40,879 nt of DNA from Chloroflexota bacterium (GTDB lineage: Bacteria > Chloroflexota > Dehalococcoidia > Dehalococcoidales > RBG-16-60-22). A program made the translations under genes and the position numbers. The stretch spans positions 1 through 40,879 of the forward strand of contig JACPQC010000007.1 of assembly GCA_016190695.1 (NCBI GenBank). Reading direction: 5' to 3'. Below, piece after piece: positions 1-7,821 of this stretch (positions are counted from its first letter, which is position 1; each line of letters opens with the position of its first letter). The notes under the pieces are model-generated. The model saw only the letters and a list, made by a program, of their open reading frames with translations, made no database searches and was not told the DNA's origin.

Positions 1-58
1 AGCAGGATATTGAGACATCAAGCAAACATATTCCAGGCACAACGCCCCATCCCTTTAT

Positions 59-125
59 CCCTTCCCCAGAGGGGAAGGGAAGAGATTTTTTGAAGGGGCT
101 TCGCCCCTTCTAATCCCTATTTTTT
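59..125 (+). terminator. Tandem perfect hairpins with T runs, possible terminator of a gene left of the window
   Basis: Two perfect hairpins lie in tandem. The first has 9-bp arms (CCCTTCCCC at 59-67, GGGGAAGGG at 71-79), followed six bases later by T6 at 86-91. The second has 8-bp arms (GAAGGGGC at 92-99, GCCCCTTC at 103-110), followed by T6 at 120-125. The T runs lie on the plus-strand side, so they could end a plus-strand gene to the left. Neither T run directly abuts its stem, so the terminator reading is weak. They may instead be intergenic palindromic repeats. No gene is seen in 1-332. Confidence 0.4.
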
Positions 126-207
126 AATTTGGACAGCAGTGATCCGAATATCAAAATCCTAAATAAGTTCAAAGCACTAAGGTTCAAAATTCAAAAACAT
201 TTTGGTC

Positions 208-285
208 ATGCTCGAAGGACCTTGGGGTGGGGGCATCTCTGTCTCTACACCACCACCCTGAGACCCTTCGCTCCAGGGTGACAGT
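208..285. repeat. Intergenic palindromic repeat, family member 1
   Basis: This segment contains GGGGTGGGG and then, at 251-272, a 22-base block matching 40722-40743 with one mismatch (T259 versus C730 of that copy). A hairpin is formed by CACCCTG (254-260) and CAGGGTG (274-280). The block order (G-rich arm, spacer, TACAC, CACCACCC, GAGACCCTTCGCT) is the same in both copies, which marks a dispersed non-coding element. The AT-rich stretch before it (126-207) holds AAGTTCAAAG (165-174), also found near 38588-38663. No coding gene is seen. Confidence 0.6.
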
Positions 286-332
286 TTATAGCATTTATTT
301 TCCAGAGCATGACATTTCAAAGTAGCTCGGTG

Positions 333-1370
333 TTATGGATAGACTGCCGGGGCCTGGAGTCCGGTGGTCTCAGGGAGGCCGAGCATTAGGTTCATGTTCT
401 GGATGGCCTGCCCCGCCGCCCCCTTCACCAGGTTATCGATGCAGCTTATCACTATCAAACGGCCGGTGCGGCGGTCGAGGGTGGGATAGACCAGGCAGTA
501 GTTGCTTCCCCAGGTGTGCTTGGTGTGGGGGGGCGCATCGGCCACCCGGACAAAAGGCTCACCCCGGTAGAAGTCATGGTACAGCGCCTTTATCTCGTCC
601 AGTCCCCGGTCACCGGCGGCGATGCTGCCGGGCGGTAGCGAGGCGTAGGCGGTGGTCAGTATCCCCCTGGTCATGGGGATAAGGTGGGGCACAAAGGTCA
701 CCGCCGGAGGCTGTTCCGGGCGAAGCAGTCCCAGTTCCTGGACTATCTCCGGCAGGTGGCGGTGGCCTCCCAGGGCATAGGCCGATACATCCTCGTTGAC
801 CTCGGAGTAGTGCGTGCCCAAGCTCAGGCTGCGGCCGGCCCCGGACACACCGGACTTGCTGTCGAAGATGACATCGCTGACCAGCCCCGCCCTGACTGCC
901 GGGGCCAGGGCCAGTATGGCGCTGGTGGGATAGCAGCCGGGGTTGGCTATCAGACGTGCCGGCGCTATCCGGCTGCGGTAGAGCTCGGGCAGGCCGTAGA
1001 CCGCCTCCTCGAGGAGATGGGGAGCGGGATGCTCAAAGCCGTACCACTCCGGGTATGCCCCGGGCTGTCGCAGCCTGAAATCGGCGCTGATGTCCACAAC
1101 CCTGACGCCCCGCTGGAGCAGGGGGACTATCTCGATGGCGCTCTCCTTGTGGGGCATGGCCGAGAAGACCAGGTCCGCTTCACCCGGTTGGGACTGTACC
1201 ACCATGTCCAGCGCTGAAAGATGGGGGAAGACCTTGCCCAGCTTCTGACCGGCGGCGCTCCGGCCTGTGGCGGTGACAAGCTGGACCTCCGGGTGCTGGC
1301 TGAGCAGGCGGGCCAGTTCCACGCCGGCATATCCGGTGACATTGATGATGCCGACCCTGGTCTTTGTCAT
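333..1370 (-). CDS. argC: N-acetyl-gamma-glutamyl-phosphate reductase
   Basis: ArgC catalyses the NADPH-dependent reduction of N-acetylglutamyl-5-phosphate to the semialdehyde, the third step of arginine synthesis, in the cytosol. The 345-residue protein has the usual family length. An N-terminal Rossmann fold carries GIINVTGYAG (7-16), and the catalytic cysteine is C146 in NPGCYPT. The ATG at 1370 is preceded by a GAGGAGA ribosome site. No argJ, argB or argD lies nearby. Instead it is the last gene of a minus-strand run, 58 bases after a sugar amidotransferase. A LysY-type role (the lysine-pathway homologue) cannot be excluded from sequence alone, but the arginine assignment is more likely. 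Confidence 0.95.
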   Translation of the reverse strand: MTKTRVGIINVTGYAGVELARLLSQHPEVQLVTATGRSAAGQKLGKVFPHLSALDMVVQSQPGEADLVFSAMPHKESAIEIVPLLQRGVRVVDISADFRLRQPGAYPEWYGFEHPAPHLLEEAVYGLPELYRSRIAPARLIANPGCYPTSAILALAPAVRAGLVSDVIFDSKSGVSGAGRSLSLGTHYSEVNEDVSAYALGGHRHLPEIVQELGLLRPEQPPAVTFVPHLIPMTRGILTTAYASLPPGSIAAGDRGLDEIKALYHDFYRGEPFVRVADAPPHTKHTWGSNYCLVYPTLDRRTGRLIVISCIDNLVKGAAGQAIQNMNLMLGLPETTGLQAPAVYP

Positions 1371-1428
1371 CTTATCTCCTCAGTCTTGTCATACAAAGGC
1401 CGGTTTTAGCCGCCAGGCCGAAATTACA

Positions 1429-2625
1429 TTACGATACCCGGTATTTCAGCACCCACTGGCCGTTGACCTTCTCCCAGAGGTGCGGTGAAAGCTCGCGGTA
1501 TAAGTCGATGACCTCCCAGAACTCCGCCTCGGTGATGCCCAGGTACTCCAGAAACTCCTTGAAATACTTCCTGGGGAACTCGCCGTCATAGCGGTGTACC
1601 AGGGCCACCCCTTCCTCGCGGGTCAGGTGGCCGTCCCGTATCTCGTGGGCGGCGTCGGAGGTGGCCCGGGCGATGCCGTACTTTATGTAAGCCAGGTAGA
1701 AGTGATAGCCGTCAGTCTTATCGTCCAGACTGGCATACTTGGAATATGTCCCCTCGGAGCGGCCGTCGAAGTTGGCCTGAAAGCCGGTGTGCTCCACGGC
1801 GTAGTAATAGTTCTCCTGGGGCACCCACTTTTTGTAGAAGGAGAACCAGTGCATCTCCGGGTTGACCGCCGCCATCTCCTCTGCCGGAGGCGGCCGGTAA
1901 AGCTCAAAGGGATTGTCCCTTATCTCCTGCCCGGTGAAGATGCCCGCCTCCAGCCCGTGCCGTATCAGTTCATCTATGCCGGAGCCTTTGAAGTAGAACT
2001 CCTTCCAGTCTGATACCGGCTCGGCGGGTTTGGCCAGGTTCTTGGTGGAGCCTCCGTACTCTATCTCGCCGCTCTCCCCGTAAAAGATAAGGGGAATCCT
2101 GAACTTGGCGGCGATGTGAAAGGCGTAGGCTTTCTGGCCGTAGGCGAAAGGCTCCCAGGCATCCCCCAGCAGCTCGAAGGCCAGGCGGGCCAGCTTGCGG
2201 TGCATTATGCCGTTGGGGAAACAGAGCAGGTTGTCAAAACCGTGGTCTTTAAAGGCGATGTAGTTCTGCCAGCCCACGTCGGTATAGATGAAGGGCGCCC
2301 AGGTCACCGTCAGCGGGTGCATCCCGTAGACATACTTGAGCTGGTGGGAAACATAGGAGCTGTCCTTGCCGCCGCTCCCCGGCACCACGCAATCGTAGCT
2401 CCCGTCTTTGGAGCGGTGCCTGTCCAGCAGTTCCAGGAGCATCTGCTCCCTTTCCTTCCAGTCAATGACATTGTGCTTTATATAGGCGTAGCGGCAGGCG
2501 CTGCAGACACCTTCCTCGTCGAAGGTTATCCTGGGCCGCTGGTTGGACACCACGCACTTCTTGCAGAACTTGACCTCCTGCGGTCTCTTTTCCAGTTGAC
2601 GGTCCAGACTTTTTCCGAACAACAT
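1429..2625 (-). CDS. N-acetyl-sugar amidotransferase (PseA/WbpG/WbuX type)
   Basis: Family members use ATP to adenylate an acetamido group of a sugar and replace its oxygen with ammonia, giving an acetamidino sugar as in pseudaminic or legionaminic acid derivatives and some O-antigens. The 398-residue protein has two CxxC pairs near the N-terminus (C21/C24 and C41/C44, a probable zinc ribbon), then the ATP-PPase loop PGSGGKDS at 82-89, then a long aromatic-rich C-terminal part. The ammonia source should be the hisH- and hisF-like genes directly upstream, the same trio as wbpG-hisH2-hisF2 in Pseudomonas. The sugar substrate cannot be read from sequence. It starts at ATG 2625. Confidence 0.88.
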   Translation of the reverse strand: MLFGKSLDRQLEKRPQEVKFCKKCVVSNQRPRITFDEEGVCSACRYAYIKHNVIDWKEREQMLLELLDRHRSKDGSYDCVVPGSGGKDSSYVSHQLKYVYGMHPLTVTWAPFIYTDVGWQNYIAFKDHGFDNLLCFPNGIMHRKLARLAFELLGDAWEPFAYGQKAYAFHIAAKFRIPLIFYGESGEIEYGGSTKNLAKPAEPVSDWKEFYFKGSGIDELIRHGLEAGIFTGQEIRDNPFELYRPPPAEEMAAVNPEMHWFSFYKKWVPQENYYYAVEHTGFQANFDGRSEGTYSKYASLDDKTDGYHFYLAYIKYGIARATSDAAHEIRDGHLTREEGVALVHRYDGEFPRKYFKEFLEYLGITEAEFWEVIDLYRELSPHLWEKVNGQWVLKYRVS

Positions 2626-2660
2626 GCCCCTGACTCCTTGTACGGTTTCCTTTGCGCTTA

Positions 2661-3311
2661 TCAGAAATTATTGAGATAATTTCTCAGGATATGCAAACCA
2701 ACCTCGCCGCTGACCTCGGGGTGGAACTGGCAGCCGAAGAGGTTGCCCTGGCGCAGGGCAGCGCAGAACTTAATGCCGCCATATTCGGTCTCGGCCAGGA
2801 CCGGCTGGGGCGAATCCGGCGCCACCACGTAAGAGTGCACGAAGTAGACAAAGACCCCGGTCTCGATCCCCTCGAAAATCGTCCCTTTCCAGGAGGACTG
2901 GTGCGGCGGCTCAAGGTGGCTCCAGCCGATATGAGGTATCTTGTAAGCAGGGCCATTCGCCCCGGGATCAGGCAACCGCTTCACACGGCCCGGCACCAGG
3001 TCCAGCCCTTCGTGAAGGCCGAACTCCTCGCTCAAGCTCATCAGAAGCTGCATCCCCAGGCAGATCCCGAGCAGGGGACGCCCGGAGCGCACGTAGTCCT
3101 TCACCGGCCCGACCAGACCCAAGCTCTTCAGCTTCTCCATGCCGTCTCCGAAAGCGCCCACGCCGGGCAGGATGAGCCGCGCCGCTGCGTTAATCTCCGA
3201 TGGGTCTGAAGTCACCAGGGGTATCCCGCCGAGATGGCTCACCACCCTCTGGATGCTGAACAGGTTGCCCAGGCCGTAATCAATGATCGCTGTCTGCTTG
3301 TTGTCTGACAT
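2661..3311 (-). CDS. hisH: Glutamine amidotransferase subunit HisH-like, partner of sugar amidotransferase
   Basis: This is a class I glutaminase that hydrolyses glutamine to release ammonia into an attached HisF-type barrel. With the ATG at 3311 it is 216 residues. The nucleophile is C84 in GICLGMQ, and the other triad residues are H197 and E199 in FHPEV. The glycine-rich PGVGAFGDGM and YFVHSY segments are also present. ATG 3311 has AGGGTGA just upstream, whereas the longer reading would begin with TTG at 3341. The gene overlaps the end of the hisF-like gene and is 35 bases from the sugar amidotransferase. This context favours feeding sugar amidation over histidine synthesis, since no other his gene is present. 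Confidence 0.88.
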   Translation of the reverse strand: MSDNKQTAIIDYGLGNLFSIQRVVSHLGGIPLVTSDPSEINAAARLILPGVGAFGDGMEKLKSLGLVGPVKDYVRSGRPLLGICLGMQLLMSLSEEFGLHEGLDLVPGRVKRLPDPGANGPAYKIPHIGWSHLEPPHQSSWKGTIFEGIETGVFVYFVHSYVVAPDSPQPVLAETEYGGIKFCAALRQGNLFGCQFHPEVSGEVGLHILRNYLNNF

Positions 3312-4203
3312 ATTCACCCTGGCCGTCCGCCGCCGGCGCAATGGAGCGGCAGGATACCCCCGAGGCCTGCAAAAATGACTTTACCGCCGGGATATCACTG
3401 GGCTGCATTCGCCCGGTCATATACTGGGTGGTGCCCCGGCTCTGCCTCAAGAACTCGATGTTGCCCTCGTCCTTGAACTTGTCCATAGACTGCAGCGCCT
3501 GCAGCCGGTGGTAGTGAAAAATAGAAGCGGCGGCCACGGCATCGGCCTGGCCCTCCCTGACCACCTCCAGAAGATGCTCCGGACGCCCCGCCCCCCCGCA
3601 GGCGATCACCGGCACAGGCACGGATTCAGCGATCTTCCTCACCAGTTCCAGGTCGTAGCCGCGGCCCGTCCCCTCCCGGTCGATGCTGGTCACCAGGAGT
3701 TCACCCGCCCCCAGTTCCACCGCCTCCCTGGCCCACTCGAAAACGTCCCGGCCTGACTTCTCCCGGCCGTTATCGGTAAGGGCCTCGTAGCGGCCGTTGT
3801 CCCGGTACTTGGCCGCGATGGAGACAATTATACACTGCGAGCCGAAGGCCCTGGCTGCCTCGCTGATGAGCCGGGGGTTCCTGGTCGCCGCCGTGTTTAT
3901 GGCCACCTTGTCGGCGCCGGCGCGGAGCAGGCTTCGTATATCGTCAATGGTTCTCAGGCCGCCGCCGGCGGTCAGCGGGATGAATATGTGCCCGGCCGCC
4001 CGCCTGACAATCTCCAGGAGGTTCTCACGCCCGTACAGGCTGGCGACCACGTCCAGGTAGATAAGCTCGTCGGCGCCCTGCTCATAGTAGCGCTGGGCGA
4101 AGTCTTCCGGCTTTCCCAGGACCCTCAGCCCCTCCAGGTGGACGCCCTTCACCAGGTTTGGACCTTTGACATCCAACCTGGGTATGACCCTGATATTCTT
4201 CAT
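3280..4203 (-). CDS. HisF-like ammonia-channelling barrel lacking catalytic Asp130
   Basis: This is a (beta/alpha)8 protein of the HisF family, 307 residues against about 250 for typical HisF. D11 (IPRLDVKG), K19, the phosphate-site segments TAGGGLRT and ACGGAGR, and SIDREGT are kept. At position 130 the usual Asp of VAID is Ala (VSIA, codon GCG read on the minus strand), and Cys9 is Arg. In Thermotoga HisF, D11 and D130 are the acid/base pair for imidazole glycerol phosphate formation, so cyclase activity is doubtful. The likely role is to dock HisH and conduct ammonia to the sugar amidotransferase. The extra C-terminal residues come from reading past a normal HisF end into the overlap with hisH. 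Confidence 0.85.
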   Translation of the reverse strand: MKNIRVIPRLDVKGPNLVKGVHLEGLRVLGKPEDFAQRYYEQGADELIYLDVVASLYGRENLLEIVRRAAGHIFIPLTAGGGLRTIDDIRSLLRAGADKVAINTAATRNPRLISEAARAFGSQCIIVSIAAKYRDNGRYEALTDNGREKSGRDVFEWAREAVELGAGELLVTSIDREGTGRGYDLELVRKIAESVPVPVIACGGAGRPEHLLEVVREGQADAVAAASIFHYHRLQALQSMDKFKDEGNIEFLRQSRGTTQYMTGRMQPSDIPAVKSFLQASGVSCRSIAPAADGQGEYVRQQADSDH

Positions 4204-4214
4204 AAAACTCTATC

Positions 4215-4220
4215 ATTATA
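4215..4220 (-). promoter_or_regulatory. Possible -10 box for the hisF-hisH-amidotransferase-argC run
   Basis: Read on the minus strand this is a perfect TATAAT, preceded by TG. No convincing -35 box lies 16-18 bases upstream. The distance to the hisF-like ATG (4203) would leave a leader of only about five bases, and no clear Shine-Dalgarno sequence is present, so a near-leaderless message is possible. This is based on the hexamer only. Confidence 0.35.
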
Positions 4221-4330
4221 CATCAAACTGTCACGACCCGCAGTTATATCTTCTCCGACCGGGAAGAGACAAGGAGATGAGAACGTTGTGCGTGAATTAT
4301 GCCACGTCCCATTGGAGAGGACTGCTCTGG

Positions 4331-4350
4331 ATACCAGCTTTCGCTGGTAT
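4331..4350. repeat. Perfect hairpin ATACCAGC-TTTC-GCTGGTAT
   Basis: The 8-bp arms are perfect with a 4-base loop. The surrounding text (CTCTGGATACCAGC, then GACAGGG) has the look of a short dispersed palindromic repeat rather than a terminator, since no T run follows on either strand. Confidence 0.55.
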
Positions 4351-4533
4351 GACAGGGTTTGGTAGTTGGGAAAATCAGGTTTGACACTAAGCGGTGCTTG
4401 TCCATATTGAGTGGAACTTCAAAACCTGATTCGGACAAGAGTGATCTCAGGGGTGATAATGGCTGAAAGCTGACCGGTTTTGCACCAGGATTAGCAGTAA
4501 TGCACACGCCCAAATAAAAGTGCCCGCTTTTAC

Positions 4534-4563
4534 TTGTCCTTTTGTCACTGGTTATGATATTAT
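4534..4563 (+). promoter_or_regulatory. Probable recA promoter
   Basis: TTGTCC (4534-4539) and TATTAT (4558-4563) are separated by 18 bases, 4 of 6 and 5 of 6 matches to the sigma-70 consensus. An overlapping TATGAT at 4553 is an alternative -10. No clear LexA-type palindrome (GAAC-N4-GTTC) is visible, so damage induction cannot be asserted from sequence. Confidence 0.45.
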
Positions 4564-4578
4564 GCAAGTGAGACGCAA

Positions 4579-5598
4579 ATGACTGCAGAGAAAGAAAAGG
4601 CGCTGGAACTAGCCATCGGCCAGATCGAAAAGCGGTTTGGCAAAGGCTCTATCATGAAACTGGGAGAGCCGGCTTCATTGCCACCGGTGGAGGCTATTCC
4701 CAGCGGGTCACTGGCCCTGGATATTGCCCTAGGTATAGGTGGTATTCCCAGGGGACGGGTTACAGAGATATTCGGCCCTGAATCGTCCGGGAAGACCACC
4801 CTGGCTCAGCACATAATTGCCGAGGCACAGAAACGGGGAGGGGTGGCCGCTTATATTGATGCGGAGCATGCCCTGGACCCGGCCTACGCTGCCAAGTGCG
4901 GCGTGAACGTCACCGACCTGCTCATCTCCCAACCCGATACCGGGGAACAAGCCCTGGAGATAACCGAGGCGCTGGTCAGGAGCGGCGCTGTTGACATTAT
5001 CGTGGTCGACAGCGTGGCCGCCCTGGTGCCCCGCGTTGAAATCGAAGGGGAGATGGGAGATGCCCATGTCGGCCTTCAGGCCCGCCTGATGTCACAGGCG
5101 CTGCGGAAACTGGCCGCCAGCATCGGACGGTCAGGGACGGCGGTCCTGTTCATCAACCAGCTACGGGAGAAAGTTGGCATCGTTTACGGCAATCCTGAGG
5201 TAACCCCGGGGGGCCGGGCACTGAAGTTCTATAGCTCAGTGAGGATAGACCTCAGGCGTACTGAGACCATAAAGCAGGGCAATGAAATTATTGGCACCCA
5301 CGTCAAGGCCAAGGTGGTCAAGAACAAGGTTGCCCCTCCCTTCCGGAGCGCCGAGTTCGACATTATGTTCGATCACGGCATCAGCAGGGAAGGCAACATC
5401 CTTGACCTGGGCGTGGACATGGGCGTGGTGAGCAAGGCCGGCGCTTTTCTTTCCTACGGCGATATTCGCCTGGGGCAGGGCAGGGAAAACGCCAAACAAC
5501 ACCTGGCGCAGAACCCTGAGCTTGCCGGTGAAATCGAACAGCGGATCAGGGCCTCAGCTACCACCGTGCGCTTTGCAGCATCTCCCAGTGATGATTGA
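4579..5598 (+). CDS. recA: Recombinase RecA
   Basis: RecA is the ATP-dependent strand-exchange protein of homologous recombination and the co-protease of the SOS response. The 339-residue protein shows Walker [10 protein letters not shown] at 66-74, a Walker B-like [10 protein letters not shown], the DNA-binding loop region around [11 protein letters not shown] and [15 protein letters not shown], and a short C-terminal tail. It starts at ATG 4579; the ribosome site is weak. It leads a run with recX, rny, ymdB and a PHP gene, with an intrinsic terminator or attenuator between recA and recX. Confidence 0.98.
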   Translation: MTAEKEKALELAIGQIEKRFGKGSIMKLGEPASLPPVEAIPSGSLALDIALGIGGIPRGRVTEIFGPESSGKTTLAQHIIAEAQKRGGVAAYIDAEHALDPAYAAKCGVNVTDLLISQPDTGEQALEITEALVRSGAVDIIVVDSVAALVPRVEIEGEMGDAHVGLQARLMSQALRKLAASIGRSGTAVLFINQLREKVGIVYGNPEVTPGGRALKFYSSVRIDLRRTETIKQGNEIIGTHVKAKVVKNKVAPPFRSAEFDIMFDHGISREGNILDLGVDMGVVSKAGAFLSYGDIRLGQGRENAKQHLAQNPELAGEIEQRIRASATTVRFAASPSDD

Positions 5599-5652
5599 GG
5601 GCTTGCTGCGTTAATAAGCCGGTCACGCGGGCCGGCCATTGATAGCAAAAGG

Positions 5653-5690
5653 AAAGGCTGAGGCATAAGCTTCGGCCTTTTGCGTTTTTA
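5653..5690 (+). terminator. Rho-independent terminator/attenuator between recA and recX
   Basis: The stem is AAAGGCTGAGGC (5653-5664) and GCTTCGGCCTTT (5669-5680), about 12 bp with G-T wobbles and the loop ATAA, followed by TGCGTTTTTA. It lies after recA and just before the recX start, so it probably lowers recX and downstream expression relative to recA. Confidence 0.6.
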
Positions 5691-5706
5691 GAGAGGGACC
5701 ACCGGG

Positions 5707-6231
5707 GTGGGCAAAGACAAAAAGCACACTGGTGAGAGTGCCGGGGAAAATTCTGTAGCAACCGGCTCCGAAAGTCTGCGGCGCTGCCTGGAGGTAGCCA
5801 TACGCTTCCTGGGCTACCGCGCTCGCAGCGAACGGGAGATGCGGACACGCCTGCAGCGGGGCGGTTTTGACGCGGCCGTCATAGAAGCCGTCATCTCCAG
5901 GCTGAAGGAGCAGGGACTGGTAGATGATCTCGCTTTTGCCCGGTCATGGACGGAGGACCGCCGCACACTCAGCCCGCGCAGCCGGCGCCTGGTCCGGAGC
6001 GAACTGAAACAGAAGGGGATAGCCGACCAGACCATCGACGGCATCACCGGAGAGCTTGACGACGACATGTCCGCTTATGAGGTGGCCGCCAGCAAAGCCC
6101 GCCTCTTGCCGCCGGACGATTTCGCCGTTTTCCGCAAGAAGATAGGTGGCTACCTCGAACGGCGGGGCTTCAGCTATGAAGTCATCGAGCGCGCCGTAGC
6201 GCGGGCATGGCGCGAGCAAAACTCAAAATAG
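5707..6231 (+). CDS. recX: Regulatory protein RecX
   Basis: RecX binds RecA filaments and limits their extension. The 174-residue protein has RecX helical repeats: RCLEVAIRFLGYRARSEREM, then RLKEQGLVDDLAFARSWTED, and a third repeat near FAVFRKKIGGYLERRGFSYE. The start is GTG 5707 after an AGAGAGGGACCACC stretch. An N-terminal charged leader of about 25 residues precedes the first repeat. Placement directly after recA supports the call. The terminator before it suggests it is expressed below recA. Confidence 0.92.
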   Translation: MGKDKKHTGESAGENSVATGSESLRRCLEVAIRFLGYRARSEREMRTRLQRGGFDAAVIEAVISRLKEQGLVDDLAFARSWTEDRRTLSPRSRRLVRSELKQKGIADQTIDGITGELDDDMSAYEVAASKARLLPPDDFAVFRKKIGGYLERRGFSYEVIERAVARAWREQNSK

Positions 6232-6260
6232 ACGACCTGAAAGATGCAAGGGGGAAATAA

Positions 6261-7796
6261 ATGGGTATAGAAACAGTACTGGCTATATTCTTTGCCTTTA
6301 TCATAGGCACCATCTTCGGCACCATGGCCGCCTTCGTAGCCAGGAGGGTGGTGTTCAACCGGCAGTTGCGCATAGCAGAGAGGAAAGGGGCCAAGTTAGT
6401 AGCCGAGGCCAGGAACGAAGCTAAAGATCTGCTACAGGAAGCACGTGAAGAAACGCGTAAACTGAAGGCATCTGTGGACGCCGAATACCGGGAACGGCGC
6501 TCCGAGCTGCAACGCCAGGAGAACCGCCTTTCACAGAAATCGGAGAGCCTGGAGCGCAAACTGGAGGGCGTGGACCAGCGCGAACGGAACCTCACCGCCA
6601 AAGATAAGGAGGTCGAGGCCATCCGGAACCAGATAAATGAGACCAAAGATAAACAACTGAAGCAACTGGAGTTGATATCAGGCATGTCAAGCGACGAGGC
6701 CAAGAAGGCGCTGCTTGACACCATGGAAGCGGAGATACAGCAGGAGTCCTCCCGGCGGCTCAGGGAATGGGAAGCCAAGCTTAAGATGGACTCGGACGAG
6801 AAGGCCCAGGAGATCCTGTCCCAGGCCATCCAGCGCAGCGCCTCCGAGATAGTAGCTGAGAGCACGGTTTCGGTGGTGCCCCTGCCCAGCGATGAGATGA
6901 AGGGCCGGCTCATCGGCAGGGAGGGCCGCAACATCAGGGCGCTGGAACAGGCCACCGGTGTAGACCTGATCATAGATGACACGCCGGAGGCGGTTACCCT
7001 GTCCAGCTTTGACTCGGTGCGGCGCGAGGTGGCCCGCCTGGCGCTGACCAAGCTCATCCTCAACGGACGCATCCACCCGGCCCGCATTGAAGAGGTGGTA
7101 GCCAAGAGCAAAGAAGAGGTAGAAGCAGATATCATCAACGCCGGCGAGCAGGCCGCCTTCCAGGTGAATGTGCAGTTGCGCCCGGAACTGGTAAAGCTGC
7201 TGGGGCGGCTGAAGTATCGCACCAGCTACGGGCAGAACGCCCTGGCCCACAGCATAGAGACAGCATATATGGCCGGCATCATAGCCGCCGAGCTGGGGGC
7301 CAACGTTAACATCGCCAAGAGGGCCGGCTTGCTCCACGATATCGGCAAGTCGGTAGACCGGGAAGTCGAGGGCACTCATGCCGCCATCGGCGCCGACCTG
7401 GTCAAGCAGTGGGAAAAGTCCCCGGAGGTAGTCAAGGGCATAGCCGAGCATCACCTTGACACCAGCAATACCAGCATCTGGGGATTCGTAGTATCGGCGG
7501 CGGATGCTATAAGCAGCGCCCGGCCTGGAGCGAGGCGCGAGTCCCTGGACAGCTACCTCAAGCGGCTGAAGGGGCTGGAGGATATCGCCAACAGCTTCAA
7601 AGGGGTGGAGAAGTCCTACGCTATCCAGGCTGGCCGCGAGATCCGCATCCTGGTCAAGCCGGAGCATATCGATGACCTGGGGGCAATGCGAATGGCGCGT
7701 GACGTGGCCAAGAAGGTGGAAGAAACCATGGAATACCCCGGCCAGATAAGAGTCACCGTCATCAGGGAGACAAGGGCCACAGACTACGCCAAATAA
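6261..7796 (+). CDS. rny: Ribonuclease Y
   Basis: RNase Y is a membrane-anchored endoribonuclease that starts mRNA decay in many bacteria lacking RNase E. The 511-residue protein has an N-terminal membrane helix (about 5-28), a long charged coiled coil (about 35-200), a KH domain with [10 protein letters not shown] at 216-225, and an HD domain with the metal-binding HD at 359-360 (LLHDIGKS). The length is normal. The start at ATG 6261 has a purine-rich AAGGGGGAAATAA ribosome site. It is followed by ymdB, a common pairing. Confidence 0.97.
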   Translation: MGIETVLAIFFAFIIGTIFGTMAAFVARRVVFNRQLRIAERKGAKLVAEARNEAKDLLQEAREETRKLKASVDAEYRERRSELQRQENRLSQKSESLERKLEGVDQRERNLTAKDKEVEAIRNQINETKDKQLKQLELISGMSSDEAKKALLDTMEAEIQQESSRRLREWEAKLKMDSDEKAQEILSQAIQRSASEIVAESTVSVVPLPSDEMKGRLIGREGRNIRALEQATGVDLIIDDTPEAVTLSSFDSVRREVARLALTKLILNGRIHPARIEEVVAKSKEEVEADIINAGEQAAFQVNVQLRPELVKLLGRLKYRTSYGQNALAHSIETAYMAGIIAAELGANVNIAKRAGLLHDIGKSVDREVEGTHAAIGADLVKQWEKSPEVVKGIAEHHLDTSNTSIWGFVVSAADAISSARPGARRESLDSYLKRLKGLEDIANSFKGVEKSYAIQAGREIRILVKPEHIDDLGAMRMARDVAKKVEETMEYPGQIRVTVIRETRATDYAK

Positions 7797-7821
7797 ACAG
7801 CGGCCAGAAAGGCCCACCTTC

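Larger units (their letters stand above)
4204..4533. other. Divergent intergenic region between hisF-like gene and recA
   Basis: This gap separates the minus-strand amidotransferase run from plus-strand recA. It carries a perfect 8-bp inverted repeat at 4331-4350 and is otherwise AT-richer than the genes. A 107-codon minus-strand reading frame spans it, but part of that frame (around CHTSESWYPE) is simply the repeat translated, and it has no ribosome site, so I do not call it a gene. Confidence 0.6.

Noticed and set aside
1-332. tRNA or small RNA gene in the left edge
   Set aside because: No cloverleaf was found; only palindromic repeats are seen.
3312-3341. Longer hisH reading from TTG 3341
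   Set aside because: The added residues (starting MRRRRTARVN) are not like HisH, and ATG 3311 has a better ribosome site.
3280-4203. True histidine-pathway HisF
   Set aside because: Asp130 is Ala, no other his gene is nearby, and the neighbours match the sugar-amidation trio. It is not fully excluded.
4244-4567. 107-codon minus-strand reading frame between hisF-like gene and recA
   Set aside because: It has no ribosome site, includes the translated 4331-4350 palindrome, and overlaps the probable recA promoter. No recognisable domain is present.
6182-7222. Long serine-rich minus-strand frame opposite RNase Y
   Set aside because: It is a shadow of the coiled-coil coding region, with a biased composition and no domain.
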